A DNA stretch of 6,609 nt, taken from positions 1 to 6,609 of the forward strand of contig SWDL01000082.1 of NCBI GenBank assembly GCA_005116795.1. The letters are read 5' to 3'. This document shows, one piece after another, positions 5,769-6,609 of this stretch. The position numbers and the translations under genes were made by a program. Within the stretch, counting starts at the first letter, position 1; each line of letters begins with the position of its first letter. The notes beneath the pieces were generated by a model. That model was given only the letters and a program-made list of their open reading frames with translations. It had not been told where the DNA came from and did no database searches. Source of the DNA: Nitrospira sp. GTDB lineage: Bacteria; Nitrospirota; Nitrospiria; Nitrospirales; Nitrospiraceae.

Positions 5769-5870
5769 ATGACACTGACCAGGAATCAATGGCTGTTAAT
5801 CGGCGCGGTCGCGTTCGGGATTGCCGCGTTCCTCTATTTAGTCTTTTTCTGCCCGACCGAATGCCTGTAA
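5769..5870 (+). CDS. 33-residue single-pass membrane peptide (small ORF)
   Basis: The frame encodes 33 residues: MTLTRNQW, then a hydrophobic segment of about 20 residues (8-27, WLLIGAVAFGIAAFLYLVFF), then CPTECL. The short N-terminus carries one Arg, and the tail has two cysteines (CPTEC). The features pointing to a real gene are a strong ribosome binding site (GGGAGG, 8 bases before the ATG), a near-consensus sigma-54 promoter about 20 bases upstream, and a clean transmembrane helix with Trp and Tyr at interfacial positions. It is too short for usual gene-calling cutoffs. The function is unknown; it could be a small subunit or regulator of a membrane complex. The paired cysteines could bind metal or undergo redox chemistry. 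It lies 111 bp before the hydrolase, probably on the same transcript. Confidence 0.72.
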   Translation: MTLTRNQWLLIGAVAFGIAAFLYLVFFCPTECL

Positions 5871-5981
5871 GCCGAAGACCGTCTGAGACGACCAATCGGC
5901 GACAGACGCTACTGAGCGAGTCGGCAGCGGATCTGCCTGATGGCGCCCGGTGAGGCCACAAGGGGACATGGGGAAGAGGTC
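5871..5981. other. Spacer between membrane peptide and hydrolase
   Basis: It contains nested short symmetries: GCCGA/TCGGC (5871-5900) enclosing CGTCTGAGACG, and GGCAG-N5-CTGCC further on. None is followed by a T-run, so no terminator is called and read-through into the hydrolase is likely. A five-codon frame, MGKRS, starts at 5968 and overlaps the hydrolase ATG. Confidence 0.4.
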
Positions 5982-6609
5982 ATGACGCGTCACATACCGG
6001 GTGAACAGCAGACCGTAATCCCGGTGGATCACGTGAGGGTACACGGCAATCTCGTCGTCCCCGAACGAGCGACGGGTCTGGTGATCTTCGCGCACGGAAG
6101 CGGGAGCAGCCGCTTTAGTCCGCGCAATAACTTCGTGGCCGGACAGCTACAAGAGGGTCGGATCGCCACGTTACTCGTCGATCTCCTCCAGGAAGACGAA
6201 GCCCTCGATCGACGCCACGTTTTCGATATCGCTCTCCTTTCGCGTCGGCTCCTCGCCATCACGGCATGGACGCGCGCTGATGCCCGCGTCCGCGAATTGG
6301 CCATCGGGTATTTCGGGGCCAGTACCGGAGCCGGCGCCGCACTCCAGGCCGCTGCCGTGGAACCGGAGCAGATCGCGGCGGTCGTCTCGCGGGGCGGACG
6401 CCCTGATCTGGCGGCGCCCTTTCTCCCCAAAGTCCTGGCGCCCACGCTGCTCATCGTCGGCGGACTCGACGAGGCGGTGATCGAGATGAACGACGAGGCC
6501 CTGGCCCTGCTCACCTGTCCGAAGCAACTGATCATCGTGCCGGGGGCCTCCCATCTCTTCGAAGAGCCGGGCACATTGGAAGAGGTGGCGCGCCTCGCCC
6601 GCCAATGGT
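5982..6609 (+). CDS. Alpha/beta hydrolase, dienelactone hydrolase-like (3' end outside window)
   Basis: 209 residues are present and only a few C-terminal residues seem to be missing. The fold markers of an alpha/beta hydrolase are all visible: an oxyanion-hole HGSGSS loop (38-43), the nucleophile elbow GYFGASTGAG with S114 (G-x-S-x-G), the acid D163 in VGGLDEAV, and H191 in PGASHLFEEPGTL. The sequence resembles a family annotated as dienelactone hydrolase or phosphoribosyltransferase-associated hydrolase, whose natural substrate is not established. No signal peptide is seen, so it is cytoplasmic. The ATG at 5982 gives the usual short N-terminus; GGGGAAGAGG lies just upstream. An in-frame ATG at 5940 would add 14 residues but has a poor ribosome binding site. 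It is probably co-transcribed with the membrane peptide from the sigma-54 promoter. Confidence 0.9.
   Translation, partial: MTRHIPGEQQTVIPVDHVRVHGNLVVPERATGLVIFAHGSGSSRFSPRNNFVAGQLQEGRIATLLVDLLQEDEALDRRHVFDIALLSRRLLAITAWTRADARVRELAIGYFGASTGAGAALQAAAVEPEQIAAVVSRGGRPDLAAPFLPKVLAPTLLIVGGLDEAVIEMNDEALALLTCPKQLIIVPGASHLFEEPGTLEEVARLARQW

Noticed and set aside
5542..5772. 76-residue plus-strand frame in the intergenic region
   Set aside because: It runs through the inverted repeat and the plus-strand sigma-54 promoter, has no ribosome binding site, and its product shows no domain.
5940..5981. Upstream in-frame ATG for the hydrolase
   Set aside because: It adds 14 residues of Gly/Glu-rich sequence not expected in the family and lacks a good ribosome binding site; 5982 is preferred.
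1..6609. tRNA, rRNA, CRISPR array, insertion sequence or prophage genes
   Set aside because: No cloverleaf, regular direct repeats with spacers, transposase or integrase motif was seen on either strand.

Overview
The window looks like a piece of a GC-rich bacterial chromosome with compact, co-oriented genes. DUF2934 and universal stress proteins next to a soluble formate dehydrogenase, with sigma-54-type promoters, recall Nitrospira (Nitrospirota). That placement is an inference from gene content, since the window holds no phylogenetic marker.

The left 5.4 kb is one minus-strand transcription unit, read from right to left: a single-domain UspA protein (5443-4928), a tandem UspA protein (4931-3996), a small DUF2934 protein (3964-3716), an unrecognised 459-residue soluble protein (3732-2353), then the [2Fe-2S] subunit (2356-1904), the flavin/NADH-binding subunit (1874-393) and the N-terminus of the iron-sulfur/molybdenum subunit (299 to beyond base 1) of an NAD-linked formate dehydrogenase of the FdsGBA type. 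The first five genes overlap or lie within about 30 bp of each other. The fdsB-fdsA gap is larger and holds an AT-rich inverted repeat built from 8-bp units.

The 325-bp intergenic region 5444-5768 separates this operon from a plus-strand unit made of a 33-residue single-pass membrane peptide (5769-5870) and an alpha/beta hydrolase of the dienelactone-hydrolase type (5982 to beyond the right edge). Each side of the region carries a near-consensus sigma-54 (-24/-12) promoter, pointing outward: TGGCAC-N5-TTGCT at 5533-5518 (minus) and at 5723-5738 (plus). Between them lie an imperfect 80-bp inverted repeat and two short dyads, one well placed to bind a shared enhancer-binding activator. The suggested picture is a divergent RpoN-dependent locus that turns on formate oxidation to NADH together with stress proteins on one side, and a small membrane peptide plus a hydrolase on the other.

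The points most worth following are the paired sigma-54 promoters, the unannotated peptide, the unknown 459-residue protein inside a formate dehydrogenase operon, and an Arg in FdsA where the family usually has the His ligand of an iron-sulfur cluster.
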